Source: Pseudomonas sp. B21-040
GTDB taxonomy: Bacteria; Pseudomonadota; Gammaproteobacteria; Pseudomonadales; Pseudomonadaceae
Assembly (NCBI RefSeq): GCF_024748695.1
Contig: NZ_CP087176.1
Span: 4,209,501 to 4,273,500 of the forward strand
Length of the DNA stretch: 64,000 nucleotides
Direction: 5' to 3'
Shown one piece after another: positions 53,627 to 62,247 of this stretch (the first letter of the stretch is position 1; each line of letters opens with the position of its first letter). The translations under genes and the position numbers were made by a program. Under the pieces are notes generated by a model. That model did not search any database. It saw only the letters and a list, made by a program, of their open reading frames with translations, and was not told the origin of the DNA.

Positions 53627-53876
53627 GCGAGTAAATAGATCAATGACTAAACGAGAGGGAGGCAGCTGTACGCAGGTTAGTCGACCGGGGAAGCTAGCAA
53701 AGCCGGCGGATTCTGGCGTACCCGTAGGCAACGTCGCAAGGGTGGTGGTGACGTGGTCTCTGTATCAGCCGGCTGCCGGTCAATTGCTGCCGGTCAGCAC
53801 GGGCAGAAAGCGGCCGCGACCTTGCCGATCAACTCCACACACCCGGCATCAATCGCGACGCGCGCCCTGACTGGAA
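53627..53876. other. Intergenic stretch without a gene
   Basis: No frame here has coding character or a ribosome site; a plus-strand open frame over 53571-53870 begins inside the permease end and runs through the terminator. No repeat or RNA was recognised. Confidence 0.6.
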
Positions 53877-54125
53877 CTACTTACCACCCCAGGTGGTGTC
53901 CGTCACGATGTACGCAAGCCGTTGCGTCTGGCCTTGATGGTCAATGTATTCCATGGTCACCGGATAAACTGCATCCTCGACGGGTGTTGCCGTCACCGAG
54001 ACCACCTCGGCGATATCCAGGTGCATCCCATACTTATACTGAGTGTCGGCGACAGGTGACGGGCTGACGGCCAGCACCGGACCTGTAGTCAGCACCAGCA
54101 TGACGAAACACAATGTTTTTTTCAT
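53877..54125 (-). CDS. DUF2790 secreted small protein
   Basis: An 82-residue protein with signal peptide MKKTLCFVMLVLTTGPVLAV and mature motif YKYGMHLDIAEVVSVTATPV then MEYIDHQGQTQRLAYIV, matching DUF2790 and the protein at 40013-40276. Unlike that protein it lacks the Cys pair. The start follows GAGGAAACG. Function unknown. Confidence 0.85.
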   Translation of the reverse strand: MKKTLCFVMLVLTTGPVLAVSPSPVADTQYKYGMHLDIAEVVSVTATPVEDAVYPVTMEYIDHQGQTQRLAYIVTDTTWGGK

Positions 54126-54260
54126 TTTCGTTTCCTCAGTATTTCTGTAGCGCTTCGCATTCCCTGTCCAGTTGATCGAGTGACTGCCTGAGTCACTTTT
54201 GTGGTCGATGCAATCAACCAGTATGGACCCGTGATGGGTAACGCGCCCCATCAGGCGCGA

Positions 54261-55190
54261 CTATAGATAAGCCGCGATCTCCTGCTCCGCCTCCTGGAAG
54301 TACGAACGGATGATACTGAACGACTGCTTCGCAGCGGGTGTCAGTGTCCGATGCCGGATCGTTACGATGCCCAGGGTCAGGTCTAGTTCAAAGGGTGGCT
54401 GCACATTAAGGATTGCGACGGACTTTTCCCTGAGCAGTTTGATCATGGCGAGGAAGGTGGTGGGAAAAAGCACGTCGGTACTGAGAATCAGGTCGTGCGC
54501 CGTCTCGATGTTATTGATGCTCGCGGCAAAGTTGGTCTCGATGGGCAACTGCATGCCATAGAGATGGGCCATCTTCAGTGCCAACATCTCACTGATGTAT
54601 CCCGAGCCGATCAGCGGGTACTCTTTGAGGTCATCCATGGTCAGGCCCTTGCGCCCGGCCAGTGGGTGCCCGGCCCGGGCGAACCAGCCAAAACTGCATG
54701 TGTACAAAGGCTCGGCCATTAGCTCCGGGTAGCGGGCTGCCGCACCAACATCACCAATGAAGAAGTCGAGCTTTTCCTTTTGCAGGGCGTCCAGCAGCAC
54801 ATCGGTACTGTGTACCTGAGCCTGGATCTTCAAGCCCGGGCCCGTAGCAAGCAGTTGCCGGATTAGCGAGGCCAGGAAGTCAAGGGCAACCGAGGAGCCC
54901 AAGCCGAACGCGAGCGGACCATAGGCCCCATTCTTCATCAGATTCAGCGTTCGCGCCCCGTCACGCTCTTCGAAAACGATGCGCTTTGCCCGCTCGAGGT
55001 ATTCCATCGCGAATGGCGTGGGATGCAAGCGACGATTAGTCCGGTCAAAGAGCGACACCCGCAGTTCGTCCTCCAGCGCCTTGATGCTTCTGGAGAGCGC
55101 CGGTTGACTCAGGTGCACCGCATCAGCCGCGGCGCTGAGCGATCCGGTGTTCATCAGGGCAAGAAAGTGCTGCAACTGTCGGGTGTTCAT
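54261..55190 (-). CDS. LysR-family regulator of the gamma-glutamyl hydrolase module
   Basis: A 309-residue LysR protein starting MNTRQLQHFLALMNTGSLSA with helix-turn-helix VHLSQPALSRSIKALE. It is divergent from the gamma-glutamyl hydrolase/M14/transporter/porin genes across a 108-base, AT-rich gap with a 12-bp palindrome, and is probably their regulator. The effector is unknown. Confidence 0.87.
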   Translation of the reverse strand: MNTRQLQHFLALMNTGSLSAAADAVHLSQPALSRSIKALEDELRVSLFDRTNRRLHPTPFAMEYLERAKRIVFEERDGARTLNLMKNGAYGPLAFGLGSSVALDFLASLIRQLLATGPGLKIQAQVHSTDVLLDALQKEKLDFFIGDVGAAARYPELMAEPLYTCSFGWFARAGHPLAGRKGLTMDDLKEYPLIGSGYISEMLALKMAHLYGMQLPIETNFAASINNIETAHDLILSTDVLFPTTFLAMIKLLREKSVAILNVQPPFELDLTLGIVTIRHRTLTPAAKQSFSIIRSYFQEAEQEIAAYL

Positions 55191-55207
55191 GGGTTTCTCA
55201 CTTGCAG

Positions 55208-55219
55208 TTAATGCATTAA
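55208..55219. promoter_or_regulatory. Palindrome in the divergent LysR/hydrolase promoter region
   Basis: TTAATGCATTAA is a perfect 12-bp palindrome, followed by AATCTGAATTTATTATGCA, which repeats ATGCA about 20 bases later. It is a candidate LysR operator in an unusually AT-rich gap. Confidence 0.45.
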
Positions 55220-55298
55220 ATCTGAATTTATTATGCAATTTACCATGATTTAACCATCTCATAGACTGGGTTCTCGTTTACCCCTACGGGACTTGACC

Positions 55299-56123
55299 AT
55301 GACCAGATCGCCACTATTCGCGGACGGTGCCAGACCACTTGTTGCCATCGCCACCGATCGCGTGGATCGCTATGGCCATCCTGCGCATACCTTGCTGCAC
55401 GGCTACGTGGACGCAGTGGCGAGTACAGCTCGCGCATTGCCCTTGGCGCTGCCCGCTGATCCCGATGCCATCGACTTCGACAGCCTGCTGGCCAACGTCG
55501 ATGGGCTGGTGCTCACCGGCAGCCCGTCAAATATTTCGCCTCTGCGTTATGGCGGCACCGCTACGCCGGACATATCGACGCTGGACCTGGCCAGAGACGC
55601 AACGGTTCTACCGCTCGTCAGAAGGCTGGTGGATGCGGGTGTCCCGGTATTGGGCATATGCCGCGGCTTCCAGGAGATGAATGTTGCCTGGGGTGGCACG
55701 CTGGACAGTGCCGTTCATCAGCGCCCCAGGGCCATTGACCACCGCGAAGGTGACCATTCCAGACCCATTGTCGAGTGGTATCAGTACAGTCACGGCATCA
55801 AGGTTGCTGCGGGTGGACTACTGTCCCGACTGCACGCCGCGGATGATGCGCAAGTCAACTCCTTGCACCATCAAGGCATCGCAAGTCTAGGGACCGGCCT
55901 GACTGTCGAGGCCACCGCACCGGACGGGCTGATTGAGGCGTTTTCGGTCACTGGCGCCAGCAGCTTCGCCCTGGCGGTGCAGTGGCATCCGGAGATGCGC
56001 GTGCACGATGATCGACTGTCCCGCGACATATTCGAGGCATTTGGTGATGCCTGCCGACGCCGCCGCGAAACGCGCCTGCGTTCAATCGTACACGCTGCAC
56101 ACGTCGAGACTTTGACTTCATGA
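55299..56123 (+). CDS. Gamma-glutamyl hydrolase, PuuD-like class I glutamine amidotransferase family
   Basis: A 274-residue peptidase C26 enzyme. GICRGFQEMNVAWGG carries the nucleophile Cys121, and VQWHPEMR gives His230 and Glu232. It should cleave a gamma-glutamyl bond, as PuuD does with gamma-glutamyl-GABA. The start ATG at 55299 follows CGGGA. It overlaps the next gene by 4 bases (ATGA). It could serve the ligase pathway at 47939-53574, but it has its own regulator and transporters. Confidence 0.88.
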   Translation: MTRSPLFADGARPLVAIATDRVDRYGHPAHTLLHGYVDAVASTARALPLALPADPDAIDFDSLLANVDGLVLTGSPSNISPLRYGGTATPDISTLDLARDATVLPLVRRLVDAGVPVLGICRGFQEMNVAWGGTLDSAVHQRPRAIDHREGDHSRPIVEWYQYSHGIKVAAGGLLSRLHAADDAQVNSLHHQGIASLGTGLTVEATAPDGLIEAFSVTGASSFALAVQWHPEMRVHDDRLSRDIFEAFGDACRRRRETRLRSIVHAAHVETLTS

Positions 56124-57193
56124 TGAACGCAGAACACATCGACGATCTATTCAGTGATTCGTATGCACAAGCACGCGAAAAGTTTTTTGCGGCTGCCAAC
56201 CAGCGAAGCCTGTCGATCGACAGCTATGAGCTGAATCTCAAGGGTGGCAGGGACGAAACGCTGGCAACGGATGTCGTGTTCGACGGTCCAAGGGACGCTT
56301 CCAAGGTGCTGATCGTGCTCAGTGGCGTCCATGGCGTGGAAGGTTTCCCTGGATCGGCCGTGCAGACTGGCGCACTACAGCTCGATCCGCCCAAGCCGGA
56401 CGACACGGCGATTCTCTATGTTCACGCGATTAATCCGCACGGCTTTTCCCACCTGCGCCGAGTGACCCAGGAAAACGTAGACCTGAACCGTAACTTTATT
56501 CAGTTCGACGGTCCGCTTCCGGAAAACGAGGGTTACCACGAAATTCATGAGGCCCTGCTTCCTGCGCAATGGCCCCCCGAGGATGATCAGGTATTGCAGC
56601 AATACCGTATGACCCACGGTGATAAGAAGTTCCAGTGCGCCATCTCCCTGGGCCAGTACCATTACCCGGATGGCATGTTCTTTGGTGGACTGACGCCGAC
56701 CTGGAGCAACACCACCTTCCGGCAGATCCTGCGTACCTATGCGGCAAACGCCACGGTCATCGCTTCTGTGGACGTCCATACCGGACTCGGCCCCTATGGC
56801 TACGGGGAAAAAATATTCGCCACCCGCGACATCTGCACCCTGGAGAAAGCCAGGAACTGGTGGGGTGAGATCACCGACGTACATGCCGGCAGCTCTACCA
56901 GCGTGCCGATGAGCGGCCCCATTCAGGTGGCCATTTCGCAGGAATGCCCAGCGGCCAAACACATCGGCATTTGCCTGGAGTTTGGTACCTACCCGATTGA
57001 GCAAATAATCACGACGCTGCGGGCCGATCACTGGGTTTTCCGTCACGGCAAGCAGAACACGGCGCAAAGCAGCGAGATCACCCAACGACTCAAGGATTTG
57101 TTCTACCCCAACCACGCGGACTGGAAAACACCCGTTTGGACGCAAGCCAGCCATGTCGTGACTCAGGCACTACAAGGGCTGGAAAACTGGTAA
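56120..57193 (+). CDS. DUF2817 / M14-like metallocarboxypeptidase
   Basis: A 357-residue zinc peptidase-like protein. GVHGVEG (His71, Glu74) and DVHTGLG (His220) give the zinc triad, VDLNRNF (Arg, Asn) matches the M14 substrate-binding site, and CLEFGTY (Glu287) is the likely general base. No signal peptide, so it is cytosolic. Members of this family are uncharacterised or act as amide/peptide hydrolases. Two ATGs (56120, 56123) are adjacent; the first overlaps the stop of the gamma-glutamyl hydrolase. Confidence 0.8.
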   Translation: MMNAEHIDDLFSDSYAQAREKFFAAANQRSLSIDSYELNLKGGRDETLATDVVFDGPRDASKVLIVLSGVHGVEGFPGSAVQTGALQLDPPKPDDTAILYVHAINPHGFSHLRRVTQENVDLNRNFIQFDGPLPENEGYHEIHEALLPAQWPPEDDQVLQQYRMTHGDKKFQCAISLGQYHYPDGMFFGGLTPTWSNTTFRQILRTYAANATVIASVDVHTGLGPYGYGEKIFATRDICTLEKARNWWGEITDVHAGSSTSVPMSGPIQVAISQECPAAKHIGICLEFGTYPIEQIITTLRADHWVFRHGKQNTAQSSEITQRLKDLFYPNHADWKTPVWTQASHVVTQALQGLENW

Positions 57194-57312
57194 GGGCAAA
57201 CATCGGAAAACAGGGACTTGTTTAAGATTAATTCTAATAAATACAGAGATCTTGATCTATGAACTACTCGACAGTATCGATCACTGAGAACCCGAGTGAG
57301 GAAAGTCCTGAA

Positions 57313-58581
57313 ATGGCAATTCCACACCCCACCCTCAGCAAGAAATCAGTTGCCGCCGCGGTGGCTGGTAATGCGCTCGAGTTCTATGACTTTGTCATCT
57401 ATGCGTATTTCGCAATCTACATCGGCAAAGCCTTTTTCCCGGTGTCAGGCGAGTACGGCAGCCTGATGGCAGCGGCAGCGACCTTTGGCGTCGGCTTTCT
57501 CGCGCGGCCACTGGGCGGTGTGCTGATCGGCACCTTTGCCGACAAGGCCGGGCGCAAACCGGCAATGATCCTGACAGCGGCCCTGATCACCCTCGGCACG
57601 CTGGGCGTCGCCATCACGCCGAGCTACGAAACGATCGGTATCGCGGCCCCCATCTTCGTGGTTTTTTGCCGTCTGCTGCAGGGCCTGGCCCTGGGCGGCG
57701 AGCTGGGTCCTGCGACCTCACTGTTGATTGAAGCTGCACCCCCCGGCCGCCGTGGCTTCTACGCCAGTTGGCAAGTCGCCAGCCAAGGCTTGGCCGTTGC
57801 CGTGGGTGGCATGCTCGGGGTGGTGCTGTCCCTGAGCCTGAGCACTGAGCAATTGGCGAGTTGGGGCTGGCGGATTCCGTTCCTGCTGAGCCTGGTGCTG
57901 ATCCCTCTGGTGGTGTACATGCGCAAGTCCCTGCCCGAAACCCATCAGGACACGCAAGAACGCAGCGGTAGCGCGATAGTCGGCGAGGTGCTGCGTAACC
58001 ACAAAAAGATTTTGATCCTCGGCATGATGCTGTTCGCCTCGATCGCGGTCGCATCGCAGATTGGCAACTACATGGTGAGCTACGCGGTACAGGTCCTGAA
58101 GCTGCCGGCAGCGGTTGCTCAAAGCAGTGTACTGATCGGTGGGATTGTGACCTTTGCCTTTTCCCTGATTGGTGGGCACCTGAGTGATCGTTACGGACGG
58201 CGCCTGACCAACATTTTGCCTCGGGTCGCGCTGACCTTGCTGATCGTCCCGCTGTTCCTGTGGCTCACGGGTTCACCAAGCCTGGTCACGTTGCTAACCG
58301 TTAATGCGGTACTTGCAGCCCTGACTGCCATGTTTGGCGCGGCGGGTATCGTCCAGGTACCGGAGCTGTTGCCGATCGCTGTGCGCAGCACCGGCCTGTC
58401 AATTACCTATGCCATTGGTGCCGCGATATTTGGTGGCAGTACCCAATTCATCGTCACTTGGCTAATTGCTGCAACCGGCAGCCCCATGGCCCCCGCCTGG
58501 TACTTGGTCGGTATCAGCATAGTTAGCCTTATTGCCATGCGGATGCTGCCTGAATCACGTGACACCAACGTTCAGGAATAA
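57313..58581 (+). CDS. MHS-family proton symporter
   Basis: A 422-residue metabolite:H+ symporter. AGNALEFYDFVIYAYFAIYI in helix 1, GTFADKAGRKPAM between helices 2 and 3, and LQGLALGGELGPATSLL in helix 4 are MHS landmarks. The start at 57313 has GAGGAAAG 7 bases upstream; an ATG at 57259 would add 18 residues with no good ribosome site. It lies 119 bases after the M14 gene and is followed by an OprD porin. Confidence 0.87.
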   Translation: MAIPHPTLSKKSVAAAVAGNALEFYDFVIYAYFAIYIGKAFFPVSGEYGSLMAAAATFGVGFLARPLGGVLIGTFADKAGRKPAMILTAALITLGTLGVAITPSYETIGIAAPIFVVFCRLLQGLALGGELGPATSLLIEAAPPGRRGFYASWQVASQGLAVAVGGMLGVVLSLSLSTEQLASWGWRIPFLLSLVLIPLVVYMRKSLPETHQDTQERSGSAIVGEVLRNHKKILILGMMLFASIAVASQIGNYMVSYAVQVLKLPAAVAQSSVLIGGIVTFAFSLIGGHLSDRYGRRLTNILPRVALTLLIVPLFLWLTGSPSLVTLLTVNAVLAALTAMFGAAGIVQVPELLPIAVRSTGLSITYAIGAAIFGGSTQFIVTWLIAATGSPMAPAWYLVGISIVSLIAMRMLPESRDTNVQE

Positions 58582-58662
58582 CCGCTGGCACCCCGTGGAA
58601 GATTGAATTTTTGCGAAGAGGGAGTTTGAAAAGCGCTCAAAAAGCGCCTTCGGCCTCCCTAT

Positions 58663-58678
58663 AAAACAACAACAATAA
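58663..58678 (+). promoter_or_regulatory. A-rich ARN-type leader motif, possible Hfq/Crc site
   Basis: AAAACAACAACAATAA in the leader of the OprD porin matches the AANAANAA form of Pseudomonas catabolite-repression targets bound by Hfq with Crc. It lies 44 bases upstream of the start codon, farther than usual. Confidence 0.35.
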
Positions 58679-58722
58679 TTTCAGACGTTTGTCTGTTAAC
58701 ACCACAGTTATAGGCACAGTCA

Positions 58723-60066
58723 ATGTACCGCACAGAAAAGTTGCCAGTATGGTCGGCGGGTATGCTCGCGGCTGTTATTTCAGCGTCGCCGGTTTATGCA
58801 GAGGAACATGGGTTTGCCAAAGACAGCACCCTGACGCTCAATACCCGTCAGTGGTATTCCCATGAAATCGGCAGCAAGGCTGTGCACTTCCGCGCACAGA
58901 CCAATGAAGGCCCCCGCGCGGTGCGAGACCGTACTGCCTGGGTGCAGGGTTTCAAGCTGGATTACATATCCGGTTTCACTCAAGGCCCCCTGGGGTTTGG
59001 TCTCGACGTCTCAACCTATTCGGCAGTGGCGCTGGAGCGCAGCCAGCTGGCAACGGCTGGCGGCAGCAACCGCGTGCTGGTGGACAAGGACGGCAATGTG
59101 GTCGACGACTGGAGCAAAATCGGCGTGGCGGCGTTGAAGGTAAAACTCGCGCAGACAACGCTCAAAGTCGGTCGGCAGCAGATGTCCAGAACGCCGGTCA
59201 TGGGTTACGCAGACACCCGGACTCTGCCTGCTTCCTTCGACGGTGTTTCGCTGGAAAGCCATGATATCGACGGTCTGACGGTCAAGTCCGGGTACTTTGA
59301 CAGAGCATCCCCCAGGACCGGCGCGGGCACTCAGGATCTGACCCCGACCTATACGTACAGGCACGTCACCGGCGATTTCATTGCCTACGGTGGCGCAGAC
59401 TACGTGACCAAAGGTGGATGGCGCGCCAGTGCCTACCTGTCGCGCTTCGACGATATCTGGGACCGTGAATACTTCGGCCTGGGCAAGAAATACCAGTGGG
59501 GCCCGATCAGTACCGACATGCAGTTGGATGTCTATAACACTCAGTCGAGTGGAGCCGAGAAAGGGGGTTATATCGACCAGCAGGCCTACGGCCTGAGCGT
59601 CGCCCCGACCTGGAAAAACCATACGCTGAAGTTTGGACTGCAGAAAATCGATGGCGACGAATTCTTCGACTTTGTCGGTGAGTCGAATGCGATCAACCTG
59701 CCCAACCTCGGGCTCTCGAACTATAACGGGCCAAACGAAAAGTCGTTCCAGGTTAATTATATGACCGACTTTGCCGCTTACGGCCTGCCAGGCTTGAAGA
59801 CCTCTATTTGGTACATCAAGGGCTGGGGCATCGATGCTACCCACTACAATGGTGGCTCAAACGGAATGTATGCCGACTTTAAAAAACAGGACAACGAAAA
59901 CGAGTATGAAGTCGGCACGCTGGCCAGCTACACCTTGCAGTCTGGTAATTTCAAGGGTGCGAGTGTGATGAGCGGCTATGTCTGGCACCGGTCCAGCCCA
60001 CTCCAGCTGGAAAACAATATCGAAGAGTTCCGCTTGATTATCAACGTTCCCTTCAAAATTCTGTAA
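58723..60066 (+). CDS. OprD-family outer-membrane porin
   Basis: A 447-residue porin with signal peptide ending SPVYAEE. GFAKDSTLTLNTRQWYSHEI, then SGFTQGPLGFGLDVSTYS and the C-terminal EFRLIINVPFKIL, are OprD landmarks. It closes the LysR-regulated set of hydrolase, M14-like, transporter and porin genes and probably admits their substrate. Similar to the porin at 24706 in layout but a separate family member. Confidence 0.92.
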   Translation: MYRTEKLPVWSAGMLAAVISASPVYAEEHGFAKDSTLTLNTRQWYSHEIGSKAVHFRAQTNEGPRAVRDRTAWVQGFKLDYISGFTQGPLGFGLDVSTYSAVALERSQLATAGGSNRVLVDKDGNVVDDWSKIGVAALKVKLAQTTLKVGRQQMSRTPVMGYADTRTLPASFDGVSLESHDIDGLTVKSGYFDRASPRTGAGTQDLTPTYTYRHVTGDFIAYGGADYVTKGGWRASAYLSRFDDIWDREYFGLGKKYQWGPISTDMQLDVYNTQSSGAEKGGYIDQQAYGLSVAPTWKNHTLKFGLQKIDGDEFFDFVGESNAINLPNLGLSNYNGPNEKSFQVNYMTDFAAYGLPGLKTSIWYIKGWGIDATHYNGGSNGMYADFKKQDNENEYEVGTLASYTLQSGNFKGASVMSGYVWHRSSPLQLENNIEEFRLIINVPFKIL

Positions 60067-60102
60067 CCCGAGCAAATGCCAGTAATCAGCAATACTGGAG
60101 GA

Positions 60103-60135
60103 GAATAAGGCGCGTACGGACTTATTCTGGTTTTG
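60103..60135 (+). terminator. Terminator after the OprD porin
   Basis: GAATAAG (60103-60109) pairs with CTTATTC (60121-60127), followed by TGGTTTTG. CCAGTA/TACTGG (60079-60098) is a second hairpin just before it. Confidence 0.5.
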
Positions 60136-60212
60136 TATAAACAGGGTAGCTTTTGATTCAAAAGCACTCACTGCTTTTGGCCGTTTTCTGTCTCTCGCCA
60201 AGGGCAGCAATC

Positions 60213-61146
60213 GGCCCAGAGTGTGTCAAAACGCCTTCGCGAACCCTTGCTATGATTTCTGAGGATTTCATCGCAGGGATCGCCCATGAGCGCTTTATCC
60301 GAGGTGAACATCGAGGCCAAGGCACCTTACTTCCAGAGAGCCTCGACGACTACATCAGCGATACCAATCCGGTGCGCGTAGTCGACGTCTTTGTCGACGA
60401 ACTTGATCTGGTCAATCTGGGTTTTGAAGGTGCCGTTCCAGCCGATACTGGCCGGCCCGCTTACCACCCCGCGATCATGCTGAAGATCTACATCTATGGC
60501 TATCTCAACCGCATCCAGTCGATGCCGACGTTTGGAGCGAGAAGCCCAGCGCAACGTCGAACCAATGTGGCTGATCGGGCGTTTTGCACCCGATTTCAAG
60601 ACCATCGCCAACTTCCGAAAAGACAACAGCAAGGCCATCCGAGGCTTCTGTCGCCAGTTCGTTGTGCTGTGTCAGCAGTTGGGACTGTTCGGAGAAAATC
60701 TGGTCGCTTGTCACGATGCCGGCATCACCGCCTATGTGCCCAAACCGATGATCTCTGGAGCCAAGGCTGACGGGCGTTTTAATAACGATGCGTTCATCTA
60801 TGACGCGGAAAAAACCAATACATCTGCCCGGCTGGAGAGGCGCTGATCTGGTGCGGCGCACTCCCTGACCCGAAAACGGGCCGGGGTGAGCGCGGTGATG
60901 AGTTTGAATGTGCTCGCCTACAACCTGAAACGGGTCATGAAAATCAACGGTGCTCACGGTTTGATGAAGGTGCTGTTGGCATAAAAAAGGCTGGTTTTGG
61001 CCCATCCCTGAGGCTGTAAAAACAGCGTTGACGTGTTCTAGGTCGAGACTTATGCGACCCACGGCGTTGACTGCGCAATCGCTCAGCCAACGAACGTCGA
61101 TGATCGAAAGCGATGAGGCCATGAGCGTTTTTACACACTCTGGGCC
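60213..61146 (+). mobile_element. Remnant of an IS1182-like insertion sequence
   Basis: Near-identical terminal inverted repeats bound the element: GGCCCAGAGTGTGTCAAAACGC at 60213-60234 and GCGTTTTTACACACTCTGGGCC at 61125-61146 (two differences). Between them is a broken transposase gene. At 934 bp it is much shorter than a full IS1182-family element (about 1.6 kb), so a large internal part is gone. Clear target duplications were not seen. Confidence 0.75.
60252..60984 (+). pseudogene. Broken IS1182-family transposase
   Basis: The N-terminal domain (FIRGEHRGQGTLLPESLDDY, then NPVRVVDVFVDELDL) is in frame from 60252 to about 60527, where one inserted base shifts it. RRLEREAQRNVEPMWLIGRF continues in the next frame to a stop at 60843. 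A second shift follows near YICPAG, then most of the catalytic core is deleted, and a C-terminal piece (SLNVLAYNLKRVMKINGAHG) ends at 60984. It cannot make an active transposase. Confidence 0.8.
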
Positions 61147-61275
61147 AATAGCGGACGTTGACGGAGATCTCCTTTCGCAGGGTTGTCCGTCAGATTTGTC
61201 CAGGACACCCGGGGCGCTCAGTCCGTCGGCTGGCGTGGGGGATGGACAAGGACGCGGCCTGTCAACCCCGGTGGC

Positions 61276-62247
61276 TCAGTCGCTGATGTCTTCCGCGTAG
61301 TGGCAAGCCACCTGGCGGTTATCGAGAGGGCGCAGGGCTGGCTCTTCGGTGCTGCAGCGCTCGGTGGCATACGGGCAGCGCTTGTGGAAAGCGCAACCGG
61401 ACGGCGGGTTCAGCGGGTTGGGCAACTCGCCGACGATTTTGATTTTCGGCTTGTTCGGGTCCGGGTGAATGGTCGGTGTGGCCGACAGCAGCGCCTGGGT
61501 GTACGGGTGCAGCGGACGCTCGTAGATGTCGTTCTTCGGCCCCATTTCCACCGGGCGACCGAGGTACATCACCATCACGTCATCAGCCACGTGTTGCACC
61601 ACCGCCAGGTTGTGCGAGATGAACACGTAGGCGGTGTTGAACTCTTGCTGCAAATCCATGAACAGGTTCAACACCTGCGCCTGGATCGACACGTCCAATG
61701 CCGAGGTCGGCTCATCCGCCACCAGCACTTTAGGCTGCAACATCATCGCGCGGGCCAGGGCAATCCGCTGGCGCTGACCGCCGGAGAACATGTGCGGATA
61801 ACGCTGGTAGTGCTCGGGACGCAAGCCCACCTGCTTCATCATCGCCTGGACTTTCTCGCGACGTTCGGACGCACTCAGGTTGGTGTTGATCAGCAGCGGT
61901 TCACCGAGCTGATCACCGACTTTTTGCCGAGGGTTGAGCGACGCGTACGGGCTCTGGAACACCATCTGCACGTCTTTGCGCAGTTGCTTGCGCTGGGCCT
62001 TGTCGGCGCCGGTGACTTCCTGGCCGGCGATTTTCAAGGAGCCGGAGGACGGCTCTTCGATCAGGGTCAGGGCACGGGCCAGGGTGGATTTGCCGCAACC
62101 CGATTCACCGACGACAGCAAGGGTTTTGCCGGCATGCAGTTCAAACGACACGCCGTTGAGGGCGCGCACGGTCGCATGGCCCTTGAACAGGCCGCGGGAC
62201 ACTTCGTAGTGACGGGTCAGGTCCCGGGCGGTAAGTACGACGGCCAT
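61276..62247 (-). CDS. dppF: Dipeptide ABC transporter ATP-binding protein DppF
   Basis: A 323-residue ABC ATPase. Walker A is GESGCGKST (47-55), the signature is SGGQRQR, Walker B LVADEPTSALD, and the C-terminal oligopeptide-transporter domain has CAFHKRCPYATERC (4Fe-4S-like Cys set). The start overlaps the dppD stop by one base (TAATG). It powers import of di- and oligopeptides with DppB, DppC and DppD. The 3' flank has the IS remnant about 130 bases away. Confidence 0.93.
   Translation of the reverse strand: MAVVLTARDLTRHYEVSRGLFKGHATVRALNGVSFELHAGKTLAVVGESGCGKSTLARALTLIEEPSSGSLKIAGQEVTGADKAQRKQLRKDVQMVFQSPYASLNPRQKVGDQLGEPLLINTNLSASERREKVQAMMKQVGLRPEHYQRYPHMFSGGQRQRIALARAMMLQPKVLVADEPTSALDVSIQAQVLNLFMDLQQEFNTAYVFISHNLAVVQHVADDVMVMYLGRPVEMGPKNDIYERPLHPYTQALLSATPTIHPDPNKPKIKIVGELPNPLNPPSGCAFHKRCPYATERCSTEEPALRPLDNRQVACHYAEDISD

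Noticed and set aside
53571..53870. Plus-strand open frame of 99 codons after the permease
   Set aside because: It starts inside the permease stop region, reads through a strong terminator and has no ribosome site or family resemblance.
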